DNA of 64,000 bases, taken from the NCBI RefSeq assembly GCF_051622035.1, contig NC_135361.1:30929205-30993204 (forward strand), in the 5' to 3' direction. The translations under genes and the position numbers were made by a program. The stretch is from Arctopsyche grandis (lineage: Eukaryota > Arthropoda > Insecta > Trichoptera > Hydropsychidae). Shown here piece after piece: positions 1 through 10,049 of the stretch (its first letter is position 1; every line of letters starts with the position of its first letter). The notes below the pieces were generated by a model. It had not been told where the DNA came from. It searched no databases and worked only from the letters and a program-made list of their open reading frames with translations.

Positions 1-224
1 TCTTTCCGGTAGATTGTTTACAAAATACAAAAACCCCCACGTCTTCGGATATTCGTTCTGCTCAATCTTTCTTTCAGTGACACTAATGTTGTATCTAAGA
101 GAGGATTAAAAAACTCAGTCTCTAACTGTCTCTTGGGACAAATGATTATTACAAAAAAAAAATGATTATTAATTGTTTAAATACCGGCTCCATTTGTAAT
201 TACGCTGCTAAATCTTTAGCTGTG

Positions 225-480
225 ATTATAGTTTTTTTTTAAAACAGTTTTTCTATAATCACTCAAAAAAATAAACAACATTTTTTCCATCAGCTTCAGA
301 TAGAACGTTTATTTTGAAAAGAACATCGTACCAAACAACTAATAAAACAAGAAATCTGAAATCTTTTAATTGTTCCGCTAATGTGGTTGCTTCATGAGCT
401 ACACCTAAATCCATTCTTTAAGTTTCAGATAAAGTAATAAAAGTATCGTGAACGTCAGCAATTTGATAACGAACTGCTTT
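225..480 (-). pseudogene. hAT (ZMYM1-like) transposase fragment
   Basis: Read on the minus strand, this AT-rich stretch gives a short peptide with the pattern VWYDVLFKINVLSEADGK, which resembles the region of ZMYM1-type hAT transposases that reads roughly 'WYDVLFxINxxSK'. The upstream part of the same frame contains at least one stop. No terminal repeats or target duplication were found, so it is an isolated decayed scrap. The remainder of bases 1-530 shows only AT-rich sequence and a short direct duplication of a poly-A/ATGATTATT block near 140-170. Confidence 0.4.
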
Positions 481-640
481 GACGCTATTTTCGCTTGTCA
501 GATAATTATTTTAAGGAATATAATTGCACGTGATCAGTTAGAATCTTCCAGCGATATATTGAAGCTGAAAATAGTGTAAACAATCTTTGGAGAATATAGG
601 AAGAGCTTTGCGATGTTACAGAAGGGTGACCGGAAAGGTG

Positions 641-710
641 GCCTAAGCGAGGTTCGCACCCTCGATAAGTCGCCTATTGTGAACGCACCGTAGAAAAACT
701 CGCCTAAGCG
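641..710. repeat. Short duplicated GC-rich motif upstream of the STAND gene
   Basis: The block GCCTAAGCGAGGT occurs twice, near 641-653 and 696-709, in an otherwise AT-rich setting. Its core CCTAAGCGAGG is partly palindromic. Its role is unknown; it could be a relic of a mobile element or a regulatory repeat of the gene that follows. Confidence 0.35.
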
Positions 711-730
711 AGGTACACTGAGAGGGGGTA

Positions 731-760
731 ACACTAACGGAAAATATTGAATCAATTTAG
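731..760 (+). promoter_or_regulatory. Putative branch point and 3' splice site of the STAND gene
   Basis: CACTAAC (732-738) matches a branch-point consensus, and an AG follows about 25 nt later in AATTTAG ending at 760. The open frame downstream has no ATG near its 5' end (its nominal first codon is TTG at 747). An upstream exon carrying the true start, spliced to 761, is therefore the simplest reading. This is inferred from motif and frame only. Confidence 0.4.
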
Positions 761-1487
761 CAAAAAGGTTACTGACATAAACGAGCTTGCGGAAACTATA
801 GGAATAGGTGTAAACTATTTCTCCCTTGTTGGTGGAGTAGTGAAACTATTGAAGGATCCTCTGAGTATTCCGTTTGAAAAATACAATAAGGGCAATAGCT
901 ATTCGTATGCTGATCTTGCTTATAGTTTTCAAGAATTCAAACAGGACGGCAGGGCTTTGTTCGTGAAGATTGGTATCGAGGTGTTCAAAAGTTTCGAACA
1001 CCAATTCATGGGTGTCACCACAAAACATGGACATCGTACAGCTATGATGAGACTCGGAAAGGATGCAGCTCAGAGATTTCTAAATTTTATGAAAAAAAAC
1101 GAAGAGAAAATTAAAAAAAATGAACCAGAAGAAAGAAATCAAATGGATGGAAAAGAAGGAAATTCGTCTGAAGAATTGCCGAAAATGATTTTGATAGCAC
1201 TCAATGTTATTAATGGTAAATCCAAATTATTAATGAAATCTCATTACGAATTTTCCAAGAAAACGAACAACATTACATCTAGTGCTGTTGCAATAATTGG
1301 CATGGAAACAAATTTCGACATAAATTTTAAAAGCGATACGTCCAAAGCCCAATCATGGAAAACATACGAATTGTATGAGAAAGCTGGAATAATTAAGATA
1401 GAAAATGGCAACGAATTCAAATTTTACTATCGAAATTCGGTGGATTGCACAAAATATTTCTATCGCCAACTTTTGGTGAAATTTTAG
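761..1487 (+). CDS. N-terminal block of NB-ARC/ankyrin STAND gene (unknown domain)
   Basis: An open frame of roughly 240 codons starts after a plausible 3' splice site at 760 and ends with TAG at 1485-1487. The protein is hydrophilic, with a lysine/glutamate-rich stretch around residues 110-140 (counted from 747) flanked by two more ordinary globular-looking parts. I do not recognise the domain. It overlaps the large NB-ARC frame by 43 nt in the -1 frame, so the two are probably one gene interrupted by a single-base change, a sequencing error, an unrecognised intron, or less likely programmed frameshifting. The overlap has no good X-XXY-YYZ slippery heptamer: the last codons before the stop are GTG AAA TTT. 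Alternatively this is a separate short gene, but the missing ATG on both frames and the tight overlap argue for one unit. STAND proteins commonly carry a variable effector domain in this position (family knowledge). Confidence 0.5.
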
Positions 1488-4400
1488 GAAAGGAGTATTT
1501 GGAAACTCTTGATCCACCTGAATCTCCATTCAAATATACTGAAGACAAAATATATGAAGAACACGAAGTATTAATACTTCGTAAAATTAATGATAATGAT
1601 GAAGGTTTTTTTCGAAAAGCATCGTTAGAAATACTCGAAGAATTGAAGAGAGATATTCAAAGCAATACTGATATCTTAAATAGTGAAGACAAAAAACAGA
1701 TAATAGAAGATATAAGCAATCATATCGTATCGATTCAAAGCGAGTTGAAAGAATATATAAGTGAAGATGGCGATAAAACGAGAAATTTTCTTGGGGAAGA
1801 TTTAAAAAAAATTGACGGAAAGTTAGATGCCTTGGGATCGAATATTAACGTTGATTTAATACAAATTTCATATAAATATTCTATGATAATAGAAGATACC
1901 GCATCGATTAAAAGCAAATTAATAAAAATAGACGAAAAATTAGATGCCTCGAAATCGGATTATAGCGTTGATAAAGACCCAATGTCATTTGGGGTATTCG
2001 CTCCTGTCAAATCGTTCACTGGAAGAACAGAAGAACTTGAAAAATTACACACAGCTTTAACAAAAAATCAAAAGACAACAATAATTTCTCAATCAGCTGC
2101 TATAACAGGACTCGGTGGTATTGGGAAGACCGAACTGGCAATGAAATATGCAGAGGCTCAACCTGAGTTTTATTTTAATATTATTATGATTAAATCTGAA
2201 AAAAAAGAAAATATCATTAAAACTTTCAAATTCTTAGCTAAGGAGTTGCAAATTCCTACAGAAATAAAGGTAAACAAAAAACAATCCGACAAATCAATAA
2301 ATAAAACTGATGTAAATGAAACTGAAATACGAGATCGAGATATTAAAGAAATTGTTGAGGAGATCTACAGATATTTTAATGGCATTAAAGGAAAATCATT
2401 AGTTATATTGGATAATGTTGAAGATTATAAAGATGTGAAAGATTTCATCTATAAAGGAGGCCCAAGGAATAGAAATATTTATACATTGATAACTTCCAGA
2501 AGCAGAGAATGGGATATGGGAGATAACGGGAACTTTCAAGTAATTTCATTGAAGGTGTTTTCTGTAGAAGATGCTTTTGAATACGTCAGTAAATATTTAA
2601 ATCAAGAAAATGAAGAAGATATAAAGAAATTAATTCAGGAATTGGGTAGACTTCCGCTAGCCCTCAAACAAAGTGTTGGTTACATAACACAGGGAAATAA
2701 AGGAAAATTGACAAAAACGAAAAAAATCACTATCGCAGATTATTTAATTTTATTTAAAGTAAAACAAGAATCAATACTAAAACTGGGCCATAGTGAAAAG
2801 GATGATGTTTATGGTAAAACATTAATGACAGCGTGGCAGATATCTTTGGATAGAATAAAAGCGGATCCTGATTTAGGCCATCTTGCTCTGAAAATCTTTT
2901 ATATAATTGCCTACCTCTCACCAGATGATATTCAAATTGACGAGTTGTTTTCCAGAATGGAAGAAGATATTGATGACGTAAAAGAAGCTATAGAATTGGT
3001 GGAAGAATATTCAATGATTGATTTGATTAAAGACAGAATTAATGTGCATCGTCTCGTTCAAAAAGTGACCAGAGTAAATTTAAAGACGAATAATGAAGAA
3101 GAAACGGTATTGAGAATGGCTTTAGATTTGTTAAATAATACGCAATTTGAGGAACATGCAGCTTATGTATGGGAGTACTCGTGTGATCATCCTCAAATAC
3201 TTAAAGACTATTATTCAAAATCGAAATATGGTAAGAACAAAAACAGCCCATTGCATTTATTGGTGGCGTATCGCAATGATTCTACAACAATAGAAACCAT
3301 TGCGAAAATATTGAAAGATATCGATTTAAATTCCGAAAACCTCATCGGCGATACACTTCTTAATAGAGCAGCTCAATATGGCAACGAAAATGTGGTGAAG
3401 TTTCTTTTTGAGAAAACAGCCCATTATTATCATAAAGTAAAATCATTTCGTATTGCAGTAGAAAACGGTCACGATGAAGTAGTTAAATATTTGCACGATA
3501 AAGACAAAACACTTGCAAATCAAAAAAACTGGAAACATGAAAAACCATTAGATGTCGCCATTTTAAAGGGGCATCCTAAAATTGTCAGCATATTAAAGTC
3601 AAATGATAATGATGAATTCCTATTTCAAGCTAATCTAAGAGAAGCTATTATTCAGAAAAACCTAAAAATGTGTGAAATTCTAATAAAAAACGCGACAGAA
3701 AACAATCCTCAGTATTTAGGATTACAATTTGGTTTTGATAATGAAACAATTTTTCACTTCGTTATTAAAAGGGTCGAAGTTGAGGTGTTGGAAATTCTGA
3801 TAAACTCCAACATTCATATGGATTGCGAAGATACCAAGTCGCATCCGATTCAATATGCTTTAGAAAAAGGAAACTTAAATATCATTAAGTGTTTTTTGAA
3901 AAATGGTACATATGACAGAATTGCCAAATGTTATAGAATAATTGTACTTCATTATGTTAATAAAGGAAATTCTCTGACTATAATGAATGAAATATTAGAG
4001 ACAAAGAGTACAAACTTTGCCGACAACGAAGGTAAAACTGCACTTCATTATGCAGTGATCAATAAAAATGAGGATTTGTGTAAAATGATTTTGGCAAAGG
4101 GAGCAAATATAGATATTATCGATAAACAAGGAAGAACTCCCCTTCATTGTGCAATGATGTATAGAAATTATAAAGCGTGTGAATTTATTTTGATGAGAGA
4201 GCCAAATATTGACATTGCTGATAACGAAGGAAAAACTCCGCTACATTATGCAATGATCAATAAAAATGAAATGATTTTTAAAAATGTCCAAAATATTGAT
4301 TTTCTCGATCACAATAATAAAACTATTCTACACCATGCAGTTATAAATGAGAATGAAAGTTTGTGTTGTATGGTTTTGATGAAGGAGCCAAATATTGACA

Positions 4401-6046
4401 TTGCTGATAACGAAGGAAAAACTCCGCTACATTATGCAGCACAGTGTCGAAATAAGAATTTGTGTGAAATGGTTTTGGAAAAGAGCCCAAATATTGACAT
4501 TATCGATAAACAAGGAAGAACTCCCCTTCATTGTGCAGTGATATATGAATATATGAAAATGTGTGAATTGATTTTGATGAGAGAGCCAAATATTGACATT
4601 GCTGATAACGAAGGAAAAACTGCGCTACATTATGCAGCACAGTGTGGAAATGAGAATTTGTGTAAAATGATTTTGAAAAAGAGCCCAAATATTGACATTA
4701 TCGATAAACAAGGAAGAACTCCCCTTCATTGTGCAGTGATAAATGAATATATGAAAATGTGTGAATTGATTTTGATGAGAGAGCCAAATATTGACATTGC
4801 TGATAACGAAGGAAAAACTCCGCTACATTATGCAGCACAGTGTCGAAATGAGAATTTGTGTGAAATGGTTTTGGAAAAGAGCCCAAATATTGACATTATC
4901 GATAAACAAGGAAAAACTCCCCTTCATTGTGCAGTGATATATGAATATGAGAAATCGTGTGAATTTATTTTGATGAGAGAGCCAAATATTGACATTGCTG
5001 ATAACGAAGGAAAAACTCCGCTACATTATGCAACGATGTGTGAAAATGAGAATTTGTGTAAAATGATTTTGGAAAAAGATCCAAATATCGATATCATTAA
5101 TAAAAAAGGAAGAATTCTACTTCATTATGCAGGATTAAATATAAATCAGAAAGTTTTTCAATTAATCTTCAATATGTTCCCAAGTGATCGAAAAACCCCA
5201 ATTTTTCTCGCAGCTTATTATGGCAAATCTCATTATATTAATGATTTATTAAAACATGAAGTTATAAATTTATTTGACTTTTCTGGAAAAACACTGCTTC
5301 ATTACGCGGCTTATGGATGTAAAGACGATTCTCTAAAAATTCTGATTCAGAAAGGACTAAACATCGATGCAAACGATAAGCTTGGAAGATCTCCTTTGCA
5401 TTATGCTGCGGAAGGCCGAAATGAAAGTGCCATACAATTTCTCATTCAAGAGGGAATCGACGTGAACTTGACCGATAATGAAGGATGTACACCACTTCTT
5501 TTAATCATGAAGAAATATGAACAGATGATACAAGTGATAATTAAAATTACAACCAGTTTCAACGACCTTGACACATTTCAAAAAGATTTTATAAGTAAGA
5601 ACAAAGTGATTGCTAAAACATATTTTTTGAAATTTTTCGAGGAAAAAGGGGCAGATTTTACTTTATTTCAATTTAATAAATATAAAAGTTATAAAGAAAC
5701 TGTAGAATCCTTACTGGAGAAAGGGGCTAATCCCAATTTGTCGAACAAATATGGTGAAACCCCACTACACTTGGCAGTTCAATATGCTTCAAGTTATTTT
5801 GTAAAGTTGCTTATCTCCAATGGAAGTGATACTAGCGCCAAAAATAACCGTGGAAAATCTCCTCTTGATCTTGCCAATATTCGTCAAAATGCAAAAATCA
5901 TTCGATGCTTAACAGAAGGCATTAGTGATTACGAGTTTTTGGATAATGATAATTTATATGAGTCTTATCCACATTCATTGTGGTTTCTTTTCAGTAAGAT
6001 TCATTGCTTAGTGATAAAGTATTTAAACTATGATATATTAACTTGA
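1445..6046 (+). CDS. STAND-type NTPase: NB-ARC domain plus long ankyrin array
   Basis: This is a 1533-codon uninterrupted frame. Residues 1-170 are charged and probably coiled-coil. An NB-ARC module follows: P-loop GLGGIGKTE at about 222-230, Walker B LVILDNVED near 319-327, a TLITSRSR sensor-like strand, a GRLPLA motif near 401, and a winged-helix region ending in VHRLVQ near 534. About 25 ankyrin repeats fill residues 600-1490, many reading as GKTPLHYA. The architecture is that of a signal-sensing ATP switch, in which ligand binding by the repeats drives NTP-dependent oligomerisation; such proteins often act in immunity or cell death (family knowledge; the role here is inference). The frame's nominal first codon is TTG, and the first ATG at 1883 is residue 147, so the real start must lie upstream, most likely in the overlapping frame ending at 1487. 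The intronless 4.6-kb frame is unusual beside the intron-containing genes to the right, so a retrogene or transferred gene is possible but not shown. Confidence 0.8.
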   Translation: MHKIFLSPTFGEILGKEYLETLDPPESPFKYTEDKIYEEHEVLILRKINDNDEGFFRKASLEILEELKRDIQSNTDILNSEDKKQIIEDISNHIVSIQSELKEYISEDGDKTRNFLGEDLKKIDGKLDALGSNINVDLIQISYKYSMIIEDTASIKSKLIKIDEKLDASKSDYSVDKDPMSFGVFAPVKSFTGRTEELEKLHTALTKNQKTTIISQSAAITGLGGIGKTELAMKYAEAQPEFYFNIIMIKSEKKENIIKTFKFLAKELQIPTEIKVNKKQSDKSINKTDVNETEIRDRDIKEIVEEIYRYFNGIKGKSLVILDNVEDYKDVKDFIYKGGPRNRNIYTLITSRSREWDMGDNGNFQVISLKVFSVEDAFEYVSKYLNQENEEDIKKLIQELGRLPLALKQSVGYITQGNKGKLTKTKKITIADYLILFKVKQESILKLGHSEKDDVYGKTLMTAWQISLDRIKADPDLGHLALKIFYIIAYLSPDDIQIDELFSRMEEDIDDVKEAIELVEEYSMIDLIKDRINVHRLVQKVTRVNLKTNNEEETVLRMALDLLNNTQFEEHAAYVWEYSCDHPQILKDYYSKSKYGKNKNSPLHLLVAYRNDSTTIETIAKILKDIDLNSENLIGDTLLNRAAQYGNENVVKFLFEKTAHYYHKVKSFRIAVENGHDEVVKYLHDKDKTLANQKNWKHEKPLDVAILKGHPKIVSILKSNDNDEFLFQANLREAIIQKNLKMCEILIKNATENNPQYLGLQFGFDNETIFHFVIKRVEVEVLEILINSNIHMDCEDTKSHPIQYALEKGNLNIIKCFLKNGTYDRIAKCYRIIVLHYVNKGNSLTIMNEILETKSTNFADNEGKTALHYAVINKNEDLCKMILAKGANIDIIDKQGRTPLHCAMMYRNYKACEFILMREPNIDIADNEGKTPLHYAMINKNEMIFKNVQNIDFLDHNNKTILHHAVINENESLCCMVLMKEPNIDIADNEGKTPLHYAAQCRNKNLCEMVLEKSPNIDIIDKQGRTPLHCAVIYEYMKMCELILMREPNIDIADNEGKTALHYAAQCGNENLCKMILKKSPNIDIIDKQGRTPLHCAVINEYMKMCELILMREPNIDIADNEGKTPLHYAAQCRNENLCEMVLEKSPNIDIIDKQGKTPLHCAVIYEYEKSCEFILMREPNIDIADNEGKTPLHYATMCENENLCKMILEKDPNIDIINKKGRILLHYAGLNINQKVFQLIFNMFPSDRKTPIFLAAYYGKSHYINDLLKHEVINLFDFSGKTLLHYAAYGCKDDSLKILIQKGLNIDANDKLGRSPLHYAAEGRNESAIQFLIQEGIDVNLTDNEGCTPLLLIMKKYEQMIQVIIKITTSFNDLDTFQKDFISKNKVIAKTYFLKFFEEKGADFTLFQFNKYKSYKETVESLLEKGANPNLSNKYGETPLHLAVQYASSYFVKLLISNGSDTSAKNNRGKSPLDLANIRQNAKIIRCLTEGISDYEFLDNDNLYESYPHSLWFLFSKIHCLVIKYLNYDILT
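4201..5040 (+). repeat. Intragenic 198-bp tandem repeats encoding paired ankyrin repeats
   Basis: Three near-identical 198-bp units begin at 4387, 4585 and 4783. They are preceded by a diverged 186-bp unit at 4201 and followed by a partial unit at 4981. Each full unit encodes 66 residues, i.e. two 33-residue ankyrin repeats: one of the 'NIDIADNEGKTPLHYA' type and one of the 'NIDIIDKQGRTPLHCA' type. Nucleotide identity between units is far above that of neighbouring ankyrin repeats, indicating recent unequal exchange or gene conversion inside the gene. Confidence 0.85.
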
Positions 6047-6149
6047 ATACATAGTCATTAATCATTTATTTTTATTAAGATTCATTGAATTTTGTAATTC
6101 ATTTACATATTTAAGCAATTTATATATTTATACATTTTATTTGTTTGTA
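6047..6149 (+). other. 3' flank of the STAND gene
   Basis: This AT-rich sequence after the TGA at 6044-6046 presumably holds the 3' UTR. No strong AATAAA signal is visible in the first 100 bases. A GC-richer repeat starts near 6150. Confidence 0.3.
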
Positions 6150-6505
6150 TTTGGATGTATTCGAGGGGCAACCTGGGGGGGTGTTGGGGTCGAGCCTCGC
6201 ATTTATTTTAAATATTAATTTTATATACATACAGGGATGTTTTGTATTTGTAGTTGTTTCTTACATATTTATTGAAACTGGCTGTAGGTGCAAGGCATTC
6301 CTTATGCTATATTTTATTTGATATTTTTACTTTATCTGTTATTATTAAATGCTATTTTTTATGTTTATGTATGGATGTATTTATGTTTATGTTTAATTGT
6401 TATTTTGTTTTTTTTCTTTTTTGTGTTATATTTTTTGACCATTGTGGCGCTTTAGGAATTCCTGTTATGCCACAATGGTCTGTTTAAAATAAATAAATAA
6501 ATAAT
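6150..6505 (+). mobile_element. LINE 3'-end fragment with terminal stem-loop and (AAAT)n tail
   Basis: Near the end is a perfect 12-bp stem, GACCATTGTGGC pairing with GCCACAATGGTC (about 6438-6481), followed directly by TGTTTAAAATAAATAAATAAATAA. A terminal hairpin plus a short A/T repeat tail is typical of 3' ends of CR1-like and related non-LTR retrotransposons. No reverse transcriptase coding sequence precedes it, so this is a strongly 5'-truncated copy. Family assignment is inferred from the tail only. Bases 6506-6777 show nothing recognisable. Confidence 0.5.
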
Positions 6506-6777
6506 TTACATGTTTTTACTCAAAACAAATTATGTACATGCTTTACAGGGGAGCAAAAAACGCTACCCAACTTCTTAAGCACACTTATTGTTTATATAAA
6601 TATTATACTAGTTTTGGATTTACCCGGCTTCGCTCGGTATTTGTAATATAAACCGCCTAAACATGGCTAATCTAATAGTAAACATTGTATTAAATTTATT
6701 TGACTAGTTTTATTTTATTAATTTTATTTGAATATTCATTTGTTTTTTTATTACCACCTAAACCTTACATATTATAC

Positions 6778-7074
6778 TGTAGCGTTGCATAGGGAGACGC
6801 CCCGTGGACCGGTGACGTCATGGTGACGCCGACCAATGGTGGAGTCGGGCGTTGTGGCCAATGGCTACACCCGACTCCTTGACCAATGACTGTACTTGTT
6901 GACGTGTCATAAACGTGTATGCGCTGAGCGCTCTATGATATAAGAACGGTACGCTCTCGATCGGTGGCATTCGGATCCTGACCTCCACCGGACGAGCAGC
7001 AATAAAGAACTGGAACCTGCCTGCGTGTTTTCTTGTACCTCGACCTGACTCCACTTACCTTTGAATACTCTTCA
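6778..7074 (+). mobile_element. Solo LTR, Gypsy-like (fossil)
   Basis: The element begins TGTAGCG, ends CTCTTCA and is 297 bp long. It is flanked by the 4-bp target duplication ATAC (6774-6777 and 7075-7078). Inside are CCAAT boxes, a TATAAG box near 6940, and AATAAA near 7003, i.e. the expected U3-R-U5 signals in plus orientation. No internal coding region is attached, so it is a solo LTR left by recombination. The Gypsy label rests on the TGTA(A/G)CG start and 4-bp duplication. Confidence 0.7.
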
Positions 7075-8034
7075 ATACATTAAACCTTATGAAGTATTTT
7101 TCGAAATTATATGAATATTCCCAACATTGTTGGAAAATGGGCCGATTTGGAATTTTGAAATGTATAGAGGGCCATATAAAAAAAGTATTGGAATCATTTG
7201 CATATGTATATTTAGTAATTTCGCATATGAAATTCATACCTAATGTGAATGTATGTGTTGTAAATATATACAAATTCGAAAATAAACATTATTCAATAAA
7301 ACCTCAAAAATAACTAAAAATATTACATTAACATGAGTTTGGGATTATAAAAATTGAAATATTTGAACTTTTGAAAAACTTCTAGGACATAACGTAAATC
7401 CTTAATAAGAAATTGTACAAAATTGTTTTATATAATAAATATGTTTATGTGTATTTTTGTATAATAAATTGTTTAAAACGAGTGAATTTGTTTAATTTTT
7501 CGAAGCTTTGGATTGATTTTTGTACATTATAAACTAAAATTATCTACAAATGATAATAATGCTGTAATTAAGAAAATATGTGATTAAATTTTTTTGAATT
7601 TTGATTTTTTTCATTTAAAATGTTGAAAATGTTTTTTTTTTCAATGTCAATCACATTCATATTTTAAATAAAACTTTTAACAGCAGAAAGTGTATCATTT
7701 TGCCATATTTACAGGACTGTGGAGTCGTTTCAATATTTACCTACTCCGACTCTGACTTTACCTTATGCTTCGACTCCGACTCCAACTCCATCACCGACTT
7801 AAACGAAAAAAGTAAGATCGACTTTTCTTGCCTAACCTAACCTAACTTGAAATTGATACAATAATGAAATTGGAATTTTTTTCGTGAAGAGCATACACAT
7901 AAAATGGGTAAACTACTAAAAACACGAGTAAACTACCACTTTCGGTTGATTGAACTTCACTAAATTTTACATGTCACTTGGTATTAATAGAAATAAATTG
8001 ACGTTAAAATATCCATTAGCAGAAGATTACTAAC
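7075..8034. other. Gene-free AT-rich stretch
   Basis: No convincing coding region was found. It includes a fragment beginning CAGGACTGTGGAGTCG at about 7711 with degenerate GACTCC repeats to about 7800. This start matches the right end of the element at 55555-56123, so it is probably one end of a related hAT-like non-autonomous element whose other end was not found. A CCTAACCTAACCTAA run near 7833 matches the insect telomeric unit TTAGG read as its complement, but it is only about three units and is interstitial. Confidence 0.45.
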
Positions 8035-8120
8035 TGAATGGGTGCCATAGAGGAGAACAGCATCCGTTAAAATTCCAATAATCTCTGTACTGAGAAGTAA
8101 GCTGAATTCTGGTGAGACAA
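8035..8120 (-). pseudogene. Orphan exon of the PPxY tetraspan family
   Basis: This 86-nt block aligns along its length with exon 2b of the fifth membrane gene (63264-63349), keeps the same splice sites (TTTTCAG acceptor, GTTAGT donor) and is open in the same phase, giving a hydrophobic stretch ending DAVLLYGTHS. Similarity to that locus extends through flanking intron from about 7990 to 8165. No other exons of this copy are present in order around it, so it is an orphan remnant of a further family member; a hAT-like element lies 57 bp to its right. Confidence 0.65.
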
Positions 8121-8176
8121 CTGAAAAGGTATGAAGGTTTGTAATGTTTGGTCATGAAGTGGTGTCAATCTACATA

Positions 8177-9699
8177 TAGGGACGAATCCAGTAATCTTTC
8201 ATGGAGGGGATGGTAATCAAAAAAAAAAATACAACCATAGAATAATATGTTTTTTGGTAGGAAACTTATTTCCATTTTAAAGAAACGAGACTCTTACACA
8301 AATTGCACATATAAATAAAGGAGGTAAGTAAAAAGAACACATTTATAATATTTATATGTATATATTATAAATAACAATAAAAAATAAAATTAATTTACTT
8401 TATTATGGAAGCTTACTTCCTATTTCCATTATTTACAAACGAATTTATAACATCATCAATATTTACATCGAAATCCCTATAAATATTTAAAAACAATAAA
8501 CCTAACAATCTATCTTGGCCTATTATATTTCTATCGTATTATATGTAAGTCTTCAATCTCTTTAAACACGAGAAACTTCTTGTGTGAATGAACTGTTTCA
8601 ATATCATAATTTCCCCATTCAATCGATAAATTAAATTTACTTTATCTACATATATAATACATATATCAAAAACATTGGAGAAATGATTGCATATATCATT
8701 GATTTTTAATTTTTAATATTTTTTACTAACCTCTTATACAGTTCACATGGTTTTCCTGTAAGTGGTAATTTTTTATATCTCTTATCCGATCGTTTTCATA
8801 CTTTGCCATATTGCTCATTTTTTTATCTATAGCTTGATAAGTTACTTGGTATTAAAACGTTTAAATATATTATATTAATTAATTTATTTGAGAACCGGTG
8901 AACTAAATCCAAAATAACGTAATCTAAAATATGTAGGAATACATATATAGTCTTTTTATAAAAGTCTTTTGGGCCTGAATTCACAATATTGTAACCATTT
9001 AATTGATAGAACTTGAATATCTACAATATGTATTAGCTATAGGTTGAAACATTTTTTTAAATTGTAGAAAACTCATTATCACAATTTTTTTTTATCTGTT
9101 TTAACATTTCAATTATTGATTAAATTTCGAGCGTATAATACATTTATGGATTTTTTTGAAAAATTTTGTTCAAATGGTAAAAATAAATGAAGAATGGAGA
9201 CTTCATTTCAAAAAAGTTTTTTTTTTTTAATTAATTTCCCCGCTCACTTTTGGTTCCTACCCATTTTCCCGATTTATAAATATTGACTTATGAACAGACT
9301 TCGGCGGCCAAGATGCCGTCTTAAAATAAAATTAGTCCTCTCCATTGTAAGAGAGCAAAAAAAATGGTTGAGAATAGTAATTGAGAATAGGAAACCATTT
9401 TTTTAGTCGTCTAGTATCGTCGCTGCCGATGTCAGCTCATGAACATCAACAAATTCTAAAATATCCTAATATCGCTTCTTATTATAAACATAAATCAACA
9501 CTTTCCTAGCTAAATACAGTCAGTGTACCTGTTTGTTTTTTTTTTTTTGTACACTGATAGCTTTCCCTAACTTCTATTCATGTTGCCGTTCCAGATGGTC
9601 ATTTGGTTAGATAAAAGAGAAGTGCGAATTCAAAAATTCTGCTATGGGGGGGTAATTACCCCCTTTACCCATCCCCCACCCCCCAGGGATCCGTCCTTG
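8177..9699. mobile_element. hAT-like non-autonomous DNA transposon, 1.5 kb
   Basis: The left end TAGGGACGAATCC and right end GGATCCGTCCTTG form an imperfect terminal inverted repeat. They are flanked by TCTACATA (8169-8176) and TCTATATA (9700-9707), an 8-bp target duplication with one mismatch, as hAT elements make. The interior is AT-rich and holds no transposase frame, with a G/C-rich patch of CCCC runs just inside the right end. It is inserted in an intron-derived remnant of the tetraspan family. Confidence 0.55.
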
Positions 9700-9886
9700 T
9701 CTATATATGTAAAGTGACACTTCTTTTTGTAAGTATCGTTCTTCAAACAACCTCTGTCAAAATTTCTATAAGATGCAAGATGCATCCACTAGTCGTTTGA
9801 CAGATATTTGTACTGATTGCTTCAATTTCAGATTTTTAGCAATTTTTCATTTCGCTACCACTAGCATATATGTATGTACGTATGTA

Positions 9887-10049
9887 CTGATTAGTGCTTC
9901 CAATCCCGGAAGGTTTCTTCAGCACCGGGATTGCGGTGCTGGGAATTTCCGATCCCGGGATCCCGGTGCTAGCACCGGGATTTCAAATGTATAACAAAAA
10001 AAAGTTCAATTGCATGTTTTCATATTTCAAAAACGTTCAATTGCATTTT
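9887..10049 (+). mobile_element. One end of the GCTTCCAATCCCGG-terminal DNA element
   Basis: The block starting TAGTGCTTCCAATCCCGG near 9892 repeats the left terminus of the element at 60302-61921 and follows it for about 150 bp, including the GGGATCCCGGTGCTAGCACC palindromic part and the AT-rich sequence after it. The right terminus is absent, so this is a truncated copy running into a fold-back repeat. Confidence 0.5.

Noticed and set aside
1476-1487. Programmed -1 frameshift site in the STAND gene
   Set aside because: The last codons before the stop, GTG AAA TTT, do not form an X-XXY-YYZ heptamer, and no downstream stem is obvious. A simple mutation or error is more likely.
6254-6487. 77-codon hydrophobic frame after the STAND gene
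   Set aside because: It covers the LINE 3' tail and hairpin; hydrophobicity comes from T-rich sequence.
7833-7847. CCTAACCTAACCTAA as telomeric sequence
   Set aside because: Only about three interstitial units of the TTAGG type; this does not indicate a chromosome end.
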